The notes beneath the pieces are model-generated. The model worked only from the letters and a program-made list of their open reading frames with translations. It was not told the DNA's origin and did no database searches. A program made the position numbers and the translations under genes. Below are positions 18,537 to 26,989 of a stretch of 52,203 bases of DNA, one piece after another. Origin of the DNA: Paenibacillus shirakamiensis (lineage in GTDB: Bacteria; Bacillota; Bacilli; Paenibacillales; Paenibacillaceae); NCBI RefSeq assembly GCF_017874255.1, contig NZ_JAGGLD010000012.1, positions 1 through 52,203 of the forward strand, given 5' to 3'. Numbering within the stretch: the stretch's first letter is position 1; every line of letters starts with the position of its first letter.

Positions 18537-19703
18537 TTAAAGCTGAGGAAGAGCAAACTTTTTATTCCAAGAAACGCCACCATCATGGGTTATATATACG
18601 GCGGAATCAGAGGCGCTAGTTACAGCTAGCCAACCTGTTTTGCTGCTAGGGAAGGAGATGCTTGCATCGAATCCATTCAATACTGCTGGAACATTGGACC
18701 ATGTTCGACCGCCATCATAAGAACGCCCAACCCCTGCCTTTCCTGCGGCTGGTGATCCACCGGCCAAATAAGCTGTTTGATTACCGATTAATTGCATATT
18801 GCCGGGATGCCCACCTGGGCTTGCAGGGCCTTTATTGACTAGGGCTGATCCCACTCCTGGTGCCGGGCCTCCTCCTGCTGTACTCTGTGCTATTACTCTA
18901 TTCCATCGCTTGCCAAGATCTTGACTCGCATACAAGCTATATGAAACCTGAGACATGCCTGCATCTCCATACGTTAAAGCCCATACCTGAGACCCCGAAC
19001 TATAGAGCTGACCTCCATAAGCTACTTTGGAAAGAATCGATAGGGCTGTGCTCCAGCTATGCCCACCATCCATAGTCTTGTATATCTTGTATCCTGTATT
19101 GGGTAGAACCGTTAAAGCCCATCCCTTTTGAAGAGCTTTATCTGTAAATAAAGATGCTCTAGTGTTCGCTGGTGTAGGAATTTTCGCCCATGTATTGCCA
19201 CCATCTCTGGTCTTGAAGACACCGTTTGAAGTGTATCCTACAAGCGTTTTCTCATCTAGTACACTTATATTTGTAAATGTTTTACCTGCACTGTATACAG
19301 GATTCCAATGGGAACCGCCATCTTTGGTGGCAATGAGTTGCTCCGCTTTTCCTTCTGCACTCTGTGCCAATGCATAGCCATGCACATTGTTCGGAAATAG
19401 AATTTGGTCAAATTGCCATTGTCCTGTATAGATTTCCTGCCACGTACATCCAGCGTTCGAAGTACCAATTAAGAATCCATTACCGGCAGCCCGGCCTGTG
19501 TTTTCATTAAGAAAGGAGATATCTGTGATATGCAGAGGACTTTTAGTATTGTTCATTTTCTTTAACAGACCATGGTCTCCTGTTCCACAAGTGGGTGCTG
19601 CGGTAACTGTAGAATTTTGCAAAGCGGAAAATCCACTGAATACCATCATTAAAACAACGAATACAAAAGCGGATTTTGTCCATCGTGAACGTTTAGGGTT
19701 CAA
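18537..19703 (-). CDS. Secreted Asp-box (BNR) beta-propeller protein
   Basis: A 388-residue protein with a signal peptide (residues 1-36, ending AAPTC). At least six Asp-box repeats of the S/T-x-D-x-G-x-x-W type are visible: TKDGGSHW, TRDGGNTW, TMDGGHSW, SQDLGKRW, SYDGGRTW and THDGGVSW, spaced 40-60 residues apart, so it should fold as a beta-propeller like Ycf48 or sortilin domains. Catalytic residues of sialidases are not recognisable, so a binding rather than enzymatic role is more likely. The start codon is TTG, 6-8 nt after AGGAGGTG. It stands as a single gene between speE and ywiB with its own terminator. Substrate or partner unknown. Confidence 0.75.
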   Translation of the reverse strand: MNPKRSRWTKSAFVFVVLMMVFSGFSALQNSTVTAAPTCGTGDHGLLKKMNNTKSPLHITDISFLNENTGRAAGNGFLIGTSNAGCTWQEIYTGQWQFDQILFPNNVHGYALAQSAEGKAEQLIATKDGGSHWNPVYSAGKTFTNISVLDEKTLVGYTSNGVFKTRDGGNTWAKIPTPANTRASLFTDKALQKGWALTVLPNTGYKIYKTMDGGHSWSTALSILSKVAYGGQLYSSGSQVWALTYGDAGMSQVSYSLYASQDLGKRWNRVIAQSTAGGGPAPGVGSALVNKGPASPGGHPGNMQLIGNQTAYLAGGSPAAGKAGVGRSYDGGRTWSNVPAVLNGFDASISFPSSKTGWLAVTSASDSAVYITHDGGVSWNKKFALPQL

Positions 19704-19789
19704 GTTCTACACCTCCTGAGTTAATGTATATAGCATTATTGATATATAATTACCCGAATCCAGCTCACCTCAACACTTATGGCGAATGT

Positions 19790-19830
19790 AAAAGAAAACA
19801 CCCGCACTGCCTGAGGCAGCAACGAGTGCT
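19790..19830 (-). terminator. Terminator of speE
   Basis: CACTCG-TT-GCTGCC, TCA, GGCAGTGCGGGTG on the minus strand followed by TTTTCTTTT. Confidence 0.85.
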
Positions 19831-19846
19831 CTTGGAGTTGTACAGA

Positions 19847-20674
19847 TTATTTAACCAAATCTTCGACAAATTTAGGCAATACAAAAGCTGCTTTGTGAAG
19901 ACGTGGTGTGTAGTATTTGGTCTCAATTTCTGCAATTTGAGACTCGTCCACTTCAAGTGGATCGTGTGTCTTGCTTCCGAGTGTAAATGTCCAAAGTCCA
20001 CTTGGGTACGTAGGAATGTTCGCTCCATATACACGAACGATCGGGAAGATTTCTTTCACATCTTTGTTCACTTTTTGAATCAAATCTGCTTTGAACCAAG
20101 GATTATCTGTCTGAGCCACGAAAATACCATCTTCTTTGAGCGCTTCGTAGATGCCTTGATAGAATCCACGCTCGAACAATGGTGCTGCAGGGCCTACAGG
20201 TTCTGTAGAGTCCACCATGATTACATCGTATTTATTTTTATTTTCAATAATATGCATATATCCATCATTCACAAGAACTTCAACCCGCGGGTTGTCCAAC
20301 TCGCCAGCAATCTCTGGCAAATACTTCTTGGAATACTCTATAACTTTACCATCGATTTCTACAAGGACGGCTTTCTCTACAGCTGGGTGCTTAAGGACTT
20401 CGCGAATAACGCCACCGTCGCCTCCGCCTACTACAAGGACATGCTTAGGATTTGGGTGAGTGAAAAGTGCAGGATGTGCTACCATTTCGTGATATACAAA
20501 TTCATCCTTAATGGTGGTCATCACCATACCGTCCAATACCAACATCCGACCAAATTCCACAGTGTCGATCATGGCTAAGTCTTGAAAATCAGTCTTTTCC
20601 GTTACCAACGTCTCGCGAATTTTTGCAGTAATTCCAAACTCGGGTGTCTGTTTCTCCGTATACCATAATTCCAT
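19847..20674 (-). CDS. speE: Spermidine synthase
   Basis: A 275-residue aminopropyltransferase. Motifs: [16 protein letters not shown] (dcSAM-binding), [31 protein letters not shown], and [19 protein letters not shown]. It transfers aminopropyl from decarboxylated S-adenosylmethionine to putrescine. The B. subtilis partner speB is not next to it here. ATG is preceded by AAAGAAGGG. Confidence 0.95.
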   Translation of the reverse strand: MELWYTEKQTPEFGITAKIRETLVTEKTDFQDLAMIDTVEFGRMLVLDGMVMTTIKDEFVYHEMVAHPALFTHPNPKHVLVVGGGDGGVIREVLKHPAVEKAVLVEIDGKVIEYSKKYLPEIAGELDNPRVEVLVNDGYMHIIENKNKYDVIMVDSTEPVGPAAPLFERGFYQGIYEALKEDGIFVAQTDNPWFKADLIQKVNKDVKEIFPIVRVYGANIPTYPSGLWTFTLGSKTHDPLEVDESQIAEIETKYYTPRLHKAAFVLPKFVEDLVK

Positions 20675-20768
20675 TGTATAACCCTTCTTTCCAATTAAAA
20701 TAGCGTTTAGCCGCCATATTCAGCCCCTCAGCGGGGTCATCAGTTACACTGTACGCGTCACTTCCTAT

Positions 20769-20777
20769 ATTGTACCA
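20769..20777 (-). promoter_or_regulatory. Extended -10 promoter of speE
   Basis: TGGTACAAT on the minus strand; no good -35. The leader of about 90 nt includes a small CCCC-GCTGA-GGGG type hairpin (about 20725-20738). Confidence 0.5.
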
Positions 20778-20859
20778 AACAACATGTATAATAACACATG
20801 AGGACCGCGTAAGGCGACATCTAGACCCTTTAATACAAAGGCTTTACACGTCCTCTGCA

Positions 20860-21372
20860 TCAGGTAATTATTTTGTAATAGATTACGGTAGCATCCAGCT
20901 GTCCTTTCTCAGACCTTGCATAGTTCGGGATACTGCCCGCTGCTATGTAATTTAGAGATTGATATAAAAAATTGGAAGGATCACCCGCTCTTGTGTCCAA
21001 CACTAGTAAAGTCCGGTTGCAAGCTCTGGCGTTCTCTTCAGCTAATAGCATGAGTGTTCGAGCAATGCCTTCACGCCGACCTGATGGATGTACCATGAGT
21101 TTAGCAATTTCAGCCCGGTGCCTTCCATTAGGTTTCATGACGAGATGAAGCTGAATGGTACCGAGGATGTGATCATCCTTGATGGCAACCCACAGCCTAA
21201 CTTCAGGGGTCAAGACGCCCTCCCAGTATGTGCGAGCTTCATCTATACCTAGTGGCGGGAGAAAACCTAAAGATGCGTCTTGATCTACTACCTCAATTAA
21301 CAATGAGGACAACTGTACTGTAACTTCTGGCGTCAACTTCGATAATTCCGCAAAAGTAATAGATGAATGCAT
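20860..21372 (-). CDS. GNAT family N-acetyltransferase
   Basis: A 170-residue GNAT protein. The acetyl-CoA-binding motif A is IAKLMVHPSGRREGIARTLM (RxxGIA form of Q/RxxGxG/A), followed by VLDTRAGDPSNFLYQSLNY, as in many small-molecule or amino-acid acetyltransferases. The acceptor substrate is unknown. The ATG is preceded by a run of eight G (21382-21389) that provides the only ribosome-binding site. It sits alone between speE and a methyltransferase gene on the same strand. Confidence 0.85.
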   Translation of the reverse strand: MHSSITFAELSKLTPEVTVQLSSLLIEVVDQDASLGFLPPLGIDEARTYWEGVLTPEVRLWVAIKDDHILGTIQLHLVMKPNGRHRAEIAKLMVHPSGRREGIARTLMLLAEENARACNRTLLVLDTRAGDPSNFLYQSLNYIAAGSIPNYARSEKGQLDATVIYYKIIT

Positions 21373-21570
21373 AGCTGGATTCCCCCCCCAAGTGTAAAAC
21401 GAATAGAGACCACTATTGATTACAGGTAAACATTATCAAAATTCATACCCTATATACAGGCCAAGAAGTATGCAACAACTAGAATGACCAGCAAGCTTTT
21501 TGAAATGTAGTCAACTCAACACTCTTCGTGTGAACAATCTCCATCATTTACCCGCACCGCTTCAATTCAT

Positions 21571-22377
21571 TTAGAGCCGCTCTGCTACAATTGTGAATGT
21601 CTTGGGAATGCCTTTGTCGAATTGCTCTGAAGATTGGTTAGGTAACTCTTCTAGCTGCTTCATGAATAGACCTGTCTTGGCAATGGAAGTTACGATCTCC
21701 CCAAGATTCCATTTGCGTAAATATACTTTGTACGTACTGCTCTCTAATCCGCCTGACTCCAGATATTTATAGTAAGCCACTTCTTTTTCTTCTAATTCTG
21801 TACTGAAATAATCGCCACTAACTTTATGCTTTCTAATGTTGGCTGTCGTGCCTTTAGATGTAATTAATTTGGTAGAGACTGGGTGAAAATCTTGCAAAAT
21901 CAAACGTCCTCCAGGCTTAAGCAGCCGCGATACCACTTCGAATAAAGGATGAAGATCCTCAAAATAATGCAGAATTCCATTTTCCATCATTACATAATCA
22001 TATACGGGTCTAAGTTCGTCAGCGGGAAGATCTAGCACATCCGACACGATGTAATGAAGAGGAACCCCAGCTGCTTCTGCAAGAGCTAAAGCGTAACGTT
22101 CATTATCTTGTGAAAAGTCAGCTACAGCCACTTCAGCTCCAAGCAAAGCAAGGGCGACCGCCTTATTCCCATTAGAGCCCATTAGATTCATAATTCGTTT
22201 ACCATCCAGACTACTATTCATATGTTTGTATAAGCTGCCTAACCTTTTGGCGGGGTCTGCTATTAGCTTCTGAGCCGCAACCTCAGGTGTCCCAAATCTC
22301 TTTACCCATGCCTCATATGTACCCGTATTCCAGACTTCTTTATGGAGTGTAACATTGTTGTTGTCTTGGTTGTCCAT
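21571..22377 (-). CDS. Class I SAM-dependent methyltransferase
   Basis: About 268 residues. Motif I is degenerate but recognisable as IMNLMGSNGNKAVALALLGAEVAVADFS; post-I acidic residue, motif II VYDYVMMENGILHYFEDL and motif III LLKPGGRLILQDFHPV follow. Substrate unknown; it resembles the Methyltransf_11/25 group. A first ATG lies only 3 nt after AGGAG; the ATG six bases further on (spacing 9) is preferred. No partner gene is evident. Confidence 0.82.
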   Translation of the reverse strand: MDNQDNNNVTLHKEVWNTGTYEAWVKRFGTPEVAAQKLIADPAKRLGSLYKHMNSSLDGKRIMNLMGSNGNKAVALALLGAEVAVADFSQDNERYALALAEAAGVPLHYIVSDVLDLPADELRPVYDYVMMENGILHYFEDLHPLFEVVSRLLKPGGRLILQDFHPVSTKLITSKGTTANIRKHKVSGDYFSTELEEKEVAYYKYLESGGLESSTYKVYLRKWNLGEIVTSIAKTGLFMKQLEELPNQSSEQFDKGIPKTFTIVAERL

Positions 22378-22516
22378 CCTCATATGCTCCTATCTTTGGT
22401 TACATTAGATGCCCTTATTATACGCTGAAAAAGTAACGTAAGCATCGAAGCTTTAATACGGGGTGCTAAAAGTTCCGAAAATCCATCTTCTCCTCTTCCC
22501 GCTTGCCCTAGTTCCC

Positions 22517-22702
22517 TTAGTTCTTACGTTCACCTTTGGAATAGCTCTGTCCTTTGAGCAAAGCTTGGTTCAACCAACTTAATAATAAAGTCCGACTAAA
22601 TACATACTCTGTATCCAATCGATTATCCATTCGAATAAACGGAAACTTATTTTCTTTAAATAGACGGAACGGACTTATTTCTGCCCTTACCAGGTCTCTC
22701 AT
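22517..22702 (-). CDS. Hypothetical small protein (doubtful)
   Basis: A 61-codon frame whose product has a plausible helical centre (DTEYVFSRTLLLSWLNQALLKG) and a charged tail. There is no Shine-Dalgarno before either in-frame ATG, and no family is recognised. An internal start at Met25 would leave 37 residues. It may be spurious; it is listed because the stretch is otherwise empty and the composition resembles coding sequence. Confidence 0.22.
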   Translation of the reverse strand: MRDLVRAEISPFRLFKENKFPFIRMDNRLDTEYVFSRTLLLSWLNQALLKGQSYSKGERKN

Positions 22703-22788
22703 CTGTTGCTGGAATTTGTGACTTTATTCCTTGGGATATAATCAAACAGCCTAATTGCACTTTTTCCTAAAAAGTAACACTATATAAC

Positions 22789-22819
22789 AAAAAAACTCCT
22801 ATCCCAAAGGGTAGAAGTT
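22789..22819 (-). terminator. Terminator of the signal-anchored protein gene
   Basis: Minus-strand ACTTCTACCC-TTT-GGGATAGGAGT with one mismatch and a G-U pair, followed by seven T. Confidence 0.75.
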
Positions 22820-22860
22820 CTTACGTTGTTATCCCGACTTATATTCTTCGTTGTCCCGAG

Positions 22861-23307
22861 TTATATTCTTCGTAATTCATGCCTTTTTTTCTTCCTAAAA
22901 AAATATAACAGCAGTACAGTTGCCCCGCCCATAATTACTAAAGTCCAAGGGATGTGCCCGCTAACCTTCGCAGCAGCTCCATTCGAATGGTCAAAAGTAG
23001 CCTTGAAAAATGTATGATCATCCGCTTTAATCGCGATTTCCTTGTTTTTGCTCGTGCCTTTAATGGAATAATAGGCAGTCCCCTTGGGATAGGAATTTGA
23101 GAAATTCCCACTATAATTGCCCTCTTCTGGAGAATGAAGCGTAACTTTGCCAATCTGATGATCCAGTAACTGTTCTTCTACCAGTTCTTCCGTCACTGTA
23201 TATACTCCATCTGAGTAGGTCACGAAAGGATCAGTCCAACTTGCCGCAACACGTACTGATGGAATGATAAGGAACACCGCGAAAAGTAAGGTAACGATTT
23301 TGCCCAT
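22861..23307 (-). CDS. Uncharacterised cell-surface protein with C-terminal membrane anchor
   Basis: A 148-residue protein. Signal peptide at residues 1-22 (VTLLFAVFLIIPSVRVAAS), an extracytoplasmic region of about 95 residues rich in Ser, Tyr and charged residues, then a membrane segment near 120-138 (WTLVIMGGATVLLLYFF) and a basic tail KKKRHELRRI. The order resembles LPxTG-type or tail-anchored surface proteins but there is no sorting motif. ATG follows GGGAGG. It lies between a methyltransferase gene and the divergent PBP gene. No family recognised. Confidence 0.7.
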   Translation of the reverse strand: MGKIVTLLFAVFLIIPSVRVAASWTDPFVTYSDGVYTVTEELVEEQLLDHQIGKVTLHSPEEGNYSGNFSNSYPKGTAYYSIKGTSKNKEIAIKADDHTFFKATFDHSNGAAAKVSGHIPWTLVIMGGATVLLLYFFRKKKRHELRRI

Positions 23308-23461
23308 GCTTGCCTCCCTTAAAAGATACTTCCCTCCATCTGAATACTTAAATCGTAAGGAAGCTTGAATATATTATACACCAAGTTTCTCACTAACAGA
23401 CCGGATTTGTTAGATCGTTCATGATAATTAGGCACTAGCTGTCATTTCCTTGGTTCATGCA

Positions 23462-23492
23462 TGAATTAACCCAACCAAACTTTCCCATACTG
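23462..23492 (+). promoter_or_regulatory. Candidate sigma-G (forespore) promoter of the PBP gene
   Basis: TGAATT (23462-23467), 18-nt spacer, CATACTG (23486-23492), each one base from the sigma-G consensus TGAATA-N17/18-CATACTA. It lies 38 nt before the start codon. B. subtilis pbpG, the likely orthologue, is made in the forespore. Confidence 0.5.
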
Positions 23493-23530
23493 ATTCTATA
23501 CATGCACCTACAACAAGGAGGCTGCTTATC

Positions 23531-25597
23531 ATGCGCCGACACGCGAATGAGGAACACAAATCCCGGCGTGGTCTACGACTGCTCCTGAAGCTAACGCTAG
23601 GTTCCTTTCTGCTAGGGATATTAATCATAGGCATAGGACTACTCTATCTTGCAAGAACGCCCCTGCCCACTGCCGATTCTGATCGCAATTCCAAACTTTT
23701 GGATGCACATGGTGATGTTCTAGCTACGTTCTCATCGAATGCTAAGAACCGGACAGGTGTGAAATTAGAGCAGATTTCCCCATATCTTATCCAAGCCACT
23801 CTAGCCGTGGAAGATCGAAATTTTTATCATCATATCGGGTTTGATCTTCGAGGAATGGCTAGAGCTGCCCTGGTTAATGTGGAGCGATTAGATAAAGCAC
23901 AAGGAGCTAGTACCCTTACGCAGCAACTTGCTCGAAATTTATACTTGAACCATGAGCGCACTTGGACGCGCAAGCTTAAAGAAGCAATGTATTCCGCACA
24001 ACTAGAAATGAAATATAGCAAAAATGAAATTTTGCAGATGTATCTGAACGAAATCTACTATGGGCATGGTGCTTATGGTATTGAGGCAGCTGCCCAGATG
24101 TATTTTGGCAAATCCGCAAAATCGTTAACGCTTGGAGAAAGTGCGCTTTTAGCTGGTGTTCCTAAAGGCCCAACGTACTACTCCCCTTATAATTCTATGA
24201 AAAATGCTAAAGATCGTCAGAAGACCGTATTAGGTACGATGGTGGATACCCAAAATATTACACGCCAAGAAGCGAATGCGGCCTATGCTCAATTGCTAGA
24301 TATCAAACCGTTATCTCAGCGAACAGCTGTAGATGAAGCTCCTTATTTCCGGGACTATATTCGTACAGTTGTTGTGAATCAGCTGGGGATCGATGAGAAT
24401 CTATTGGACCACGGCGGACTTACCATCTACTCCACGCTCGATCGCCAGGCTCAACAAGCTGCAGAAAATGCTGTAACCGCTAATGCTGCTTCAAGCCCAG
24501 ACTTGGAGGCGGCTCTAATCTCTATAGATCCGCGAACAGGCTATGTCAAAGCTTATGTAGGGGGAACCAGTTACACAAACAATCAATACAATCATGTTAT
24601 GGCTCGTACGCGCCAACCGGGTTCCTCGTTCAAACCCATTATGTATTTGTCCGCTCTCTCATCGCTCAAAATGACGGAAGCTAGTGTGTTCAAAAGTGAG
24701 CCTACTATGTTCCATTATGATAATAACCGAAAAACTTATAGTCCTAGAAATTACGGGGAAAAATACCTCGGCGAAATCGACATGCGCCATGCCATAGCCG
24801 CTTCCGACAATATCTATGCCGTGAACACCTTGATGACTGTTGGTGCTGAGAACATCATCCAGATGGCGCGGAATATGGGTATAGACAGTCCGATGGAACC
24901 TGTTCCTTCCCTTGCCCTAGGAACCTCACCTGTGAGCCCCTTTGAGATGGCTTCAGCCTTTGCAGTAATAAGCAATCAAGGGAAGAGCGTAAAGCCTGTA
25001 TCCATTCTCAAAATCACAGATGCCTCCGGGGATACTCTGTATCAGAATCCACCTCTCCCATCTACCCCACAGCAGATTGTGAGTCCAGCGGCTGCATATG
25101 TTATGACCCATTTGATGGAGAGTGTATTTGAGACAGGGGGTACAGGTAACCGAGTTTCTTCCGTCATGAAACGGCCTGTGGCAGGAAAGACCGGGACTAC
25201 GAATACAGATGCTTGGCTGGTCGGATTTACGCCAGAGTTGTCTACGGCAGTATGGATTGGTTATGACAAAGGGAAGGCATTAGCGACCGCAGAATCTCGT
25301 AAGGCTGCCCCTATTTTTGCAGCCTTCACGGAAAAAGCGTTGGAGCAAGTTCCGCCTAAAATTTTTCCTATTCCAGACGGGGTGGTAAGTGTCTACGTAG
25401 ATCCAGATTCAGGGAAGCTAGCTACCGCGGATTGTCCTATCAAACAACTCGAGGTGTTTATCAAGGGGACAGAACCCAAAGAATTATGCACCCTCCATAC
25501 GCATGGAAAACCTGAGCCTATACCTGGAGAGCCTCCTGTAAATCCGAATCATGGATGGTGGAGCGACCTCAAGCGTTGGTGGATGAACAAACAATAA
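23531..25597 (+). CDS. pbpG: Class A penicillin-binding protein (PbpG/PBP2d-like)
   Basis: A 688-residue bifunctional peptidoglycan synthase. Residues 1-20 are basic, 20-42 form the membrane anchor. The GT51 glycosyltransferase has Glu94 in EDRNFYHH and STLTQQLARN, KxxEM and YLNEIYYGHGAYGIE. The transpeptidase has Ser365-x-x-Lys (SSFK), Ser425-Asp-Asn, and Lys553-Thr-Gly-Thr. The C terminus is Pro-rich and ends with Trp and basic residues. ATG follows AAGGAGG. The speE-pbpG-ywhD neighbourhood of B. subtilis is still visible, and a forespore promoter is plausible, so a role in germ-cell-wall or cortex synthesis is inferred. Confidence 0.9.
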   Translation: MRRHANEEHKSRRGLRLLLKLTLGSFLLGILIIGIGLLYLARTPLPTADSDRNSKLLDAHGDVLATFSSNAKNRTGVKLEQISPYLIQATLAVEDRNFYHHIGFDLRGMARAALVNVERLDKAQGASTLTQQLARNLYLNHERTWTRKLKEAMYSAQLEMKYSKNEILQMYLNEIYYGHGAYGIEAAAQMYFGKSAKSLTLGESALLAGVPKGPTYYSPYNSMKNAKDRQKTVLGTMVDTQNITRQEANAAYAQLLDIKPLSQRTAVDEAPYFRDYIRTVVVNQLGIDENLLDHGGLTIYSTLDRQAQQAAENAVTANAASSPDLEAALISIDPRTGYVKAYVGGTSYTNNQYNHVMARTRQPGSSFKPIMYLSALSSLKMTEASVFKSEPTMFHYDNNRKTYSPRNYGEKYLGEIDMRHAIAASDNIYAVNTLMTVGAENIIQMARNMGIDSPMEPVPSLALGTSPVSPFEMASAFAVISNQGKSVKPVSILKITDASGDTLYQNPPLPSTPQQIVSPAAAYVMTHLMESVFETGGTGNRVSSVMKRPVAGKTGTTNTDAWLVGFTPELSTAVWIGYDKGKALATAESRKAAPIFAAFTEKALEQVPPKIFPIPDGVVSVYVDPDSGKLATADCPIKQLEVFIKGTEPKELCTLHTHGKPEPIPGEPPVNPNHGWWSDLKRWWMNKQ

Positions 25598-25610
25598 TCA
25601 CATTCCAGAG

Positions 25611-25645
25611 ACTCTTCCTTTAATAGTACAGGAGGAGCCTTTTTC
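25611..25645 (+). terminator. Terminator of pbpG
   Basis: CTCTTCCT (25612-25619), 10-nt loop, AGGAGGAG (25630-25637), then CCTTTTTC. Confidence 0.65.
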
Positions 25646-25729
25646 TTTGGGTACAGCTGGCGATTATAACGTTTCAACAATGGTTATATATGTATTTACA
25701 ATCATTATATCCGTTCGGAGGTATTCTCT

Positions 25730-26401
25730 ATGGATTCACATTCAAATGAATTACCCACATCCCTGTTCTCTCTTTCCGCCTTGGAGCTTGCCCCTCGTCT
25801 ATTAGGACATACCTTAGTGCGACACACGGAAGCAGGTACTATACGATGCCGTATTGTAGAAACAGAGAGTTATGGGGGAATTGAAGACAAAGGAAGCCAC
25901 GCTTTTGGTGGGCGCCACACTAGTCGGACCTCGATCATGTATGAACCCGGTGGTGTAGCTTACATCTACCTCATCTACGGGATGTATCATTGTTTGAATG
26001 TTGTAGCGGGAGCCCAAGACGATCCGCAAGCTGTACTCATTCGTGCCGTTGAGCCTCTTGATGAGATAGATCGAGTAATCATGAGTACATATCGAGATAT
26101 TCCTACGGGGAAAAAAGCTCTGTTAAGCAATGGACCAGGTAAGTTATGCCGTGCACTACGTATTGATAGGTCCCTTAATGGCTATGATTTACGTAATACT
26201 CAAGGCCCCCTTTGGTTAGAGATTGGCGATGCTGAACAGAATTTCATTATTTCTGCGGCCCCACGTATTAATATTGCCTATGCCGAAGAATACGCGGACC
26301 TCCCTTGGCGATTTTATATCGAGGGAAATTCTTTTGTATCGGTAAAAGACAAACAACCAACCGCATTTGGAACGTTCATAGATATAGCATCTCAATATTA
26401 A
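25730..26401 (+). CDS. 3-methyladenine (alkyladenine) DNA glycosylase, AAG family
   Basis: A 223-residue protein with the AAG/MPG signature: IVETESYGGIEDKGSHAFGGRHTSRTSIMYEPGG (broken here by the text limit, positions 40-75) holding the catalytic Glu and the DNA-intercalating region, then YLIYGMYHCLNVV and NGPGKLCRALRI. It removes alkylated purines in base excision repair. ATG follows CGGAGG. It is related to YxlJ of B. subtilis. It stands as a single gene. Confidence 0.92.
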   Translation: MDSHSNELPTSLFSLSALELAPRLLGHTLVRHTEAGTIRCRIVETESYGGIEDKGSHAFGGRHTSRTSIMYEPGGVAYIYLIYGMYHCLNVVAGAQDDPQAVLIRAVEPLDEIDRVIMSTYRDIPTGKKALLSNGPGKLCRALRIDRSLNGYDLRNTQGPLWLEIGDAEQNFIISAAPRINIAYAEEYADLPWRFYIEGNSFVSVKDKQPTAFGTFIDIASQY

Positions 26402-26507
26402 AAATGATCATTATTGCAGTCTTAATATCTAATGAAACGAAATTCGTAAGGGTCAGGTCTTATAGACTAATTCACTAGTTTATATAAGATAAATTTATCC
26501 CTGTAAC

Positions 26508-26580
26508 ATTCAAATACATCTTTGAATATATAGATCACATAGCGTATACTAAACTCAAACATTATAAAGAACGTTTGAAT
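26508..26580 (+). promoter_or_regulatory. cadC promoter with two CadC-type operators
   Basis: Promoter TTGAAT (26522-26527), 17-nt spacer, TATACT (26545-26550). Operator 1 is the inverted repeat ATTCAAA-N6-TTTGAAT (26508-26527), overlapping the -35; its 16-nt core differs from the pI258 cadO core TCAAATAAATATTTGA at two positions. Operator 2, TCAAAC-N12-GTTTGA (26555-26578), covers the transcription start. Such placement fits repression by the ArsR/CadC-type protein encoded next. Confidence 0.75.
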
Positions 26581-26605
26581 GACTAGTGGAAAGGATGATT
26601 ACTTG

Positions 26606-26989
26606 ATGATTACCAAAACCGTAACACCCAACGATACTTGTGAAGTATTTTTTGAACATGAAGACATCACATCTAAACTTAAAGGCATTGTACAAGAAGA
26701 AGAGATTATGGGCATGGCTCAAATTTTTAAAGCATTATCCGATCCCATGCGTGTAAAGATTGCTTTTTTACTGGACCAAGGGAAGGAACTTTGCGTATGC
26801 GACATCGCCTCCTTGCTTGAATGTTCGGTAGCTACTGCATCCCATCATCTACGCCAGCTTAAGACTACGAACATTGCCAAATCACGCAAAGAAGGCAAGA
26901 ACGTCTTTTACTCGTTAAAAGACCATCATATTCAGACGCTCATTGCGATGACGCTGGAGCACCAAAGGGAGAAAAACGATTATGAATAA
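26606..26989 (+). CDS. cadC: CadC-like ArsR/SmtB metal-responsive repressor
   Basis: About 127 residues, winged helix. The metal motif ELCVCDIA (Cys63, Cys65) lies on the recognition-helix side and the SVATASHHLRQLK DNA-binding helix follows. The N terminus, DTCEVFFEHEDITSKLKGIVQ, aligns with CadC of pI258 (TCEIFCYDEEKVNRIQGDL) and keeps the first Cys (Cys12) but has Phe where CadC has its second. It should therefore have a three-Cys rather than four-Cys alpha3N site. ATG (or the TTG just before it) follows AAAGGA. The gene overlaps the ATPase gene by 8 bp. Confidence 0.88.
   Translation: MITKTVTPNDTCEVFFEHEDITSKLKGIVQEEEIMGMAQIFKALSDPMRVKIAFLLDQGKELCVCDIASLLECSVATASHHLRQLKTTNIAKSRKEGKNVFYSLKDHHIQTLIAMTLEHQREKNDYE

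Larger units (their letters stand above)
22378..22860. other. Intergenic region with possible small gene
   Basis: About 480 bp. It contains one short open frame (22517-22702, separate entry), the terminator of the membrane-protein gene, and a 22-bp tandem duplication at its edge (22833-22872). Nothing else is recognised. Confidence 0.4.

Noticed and set aside
19724..20578. 284-codon open frame on the plus strand over speE
   Set aside because: It lies antisense to speE, whose protein matches its family over the full length; the frame has no ribosome-binding site and a Cys/His/Phe-rich, unnatural composition.
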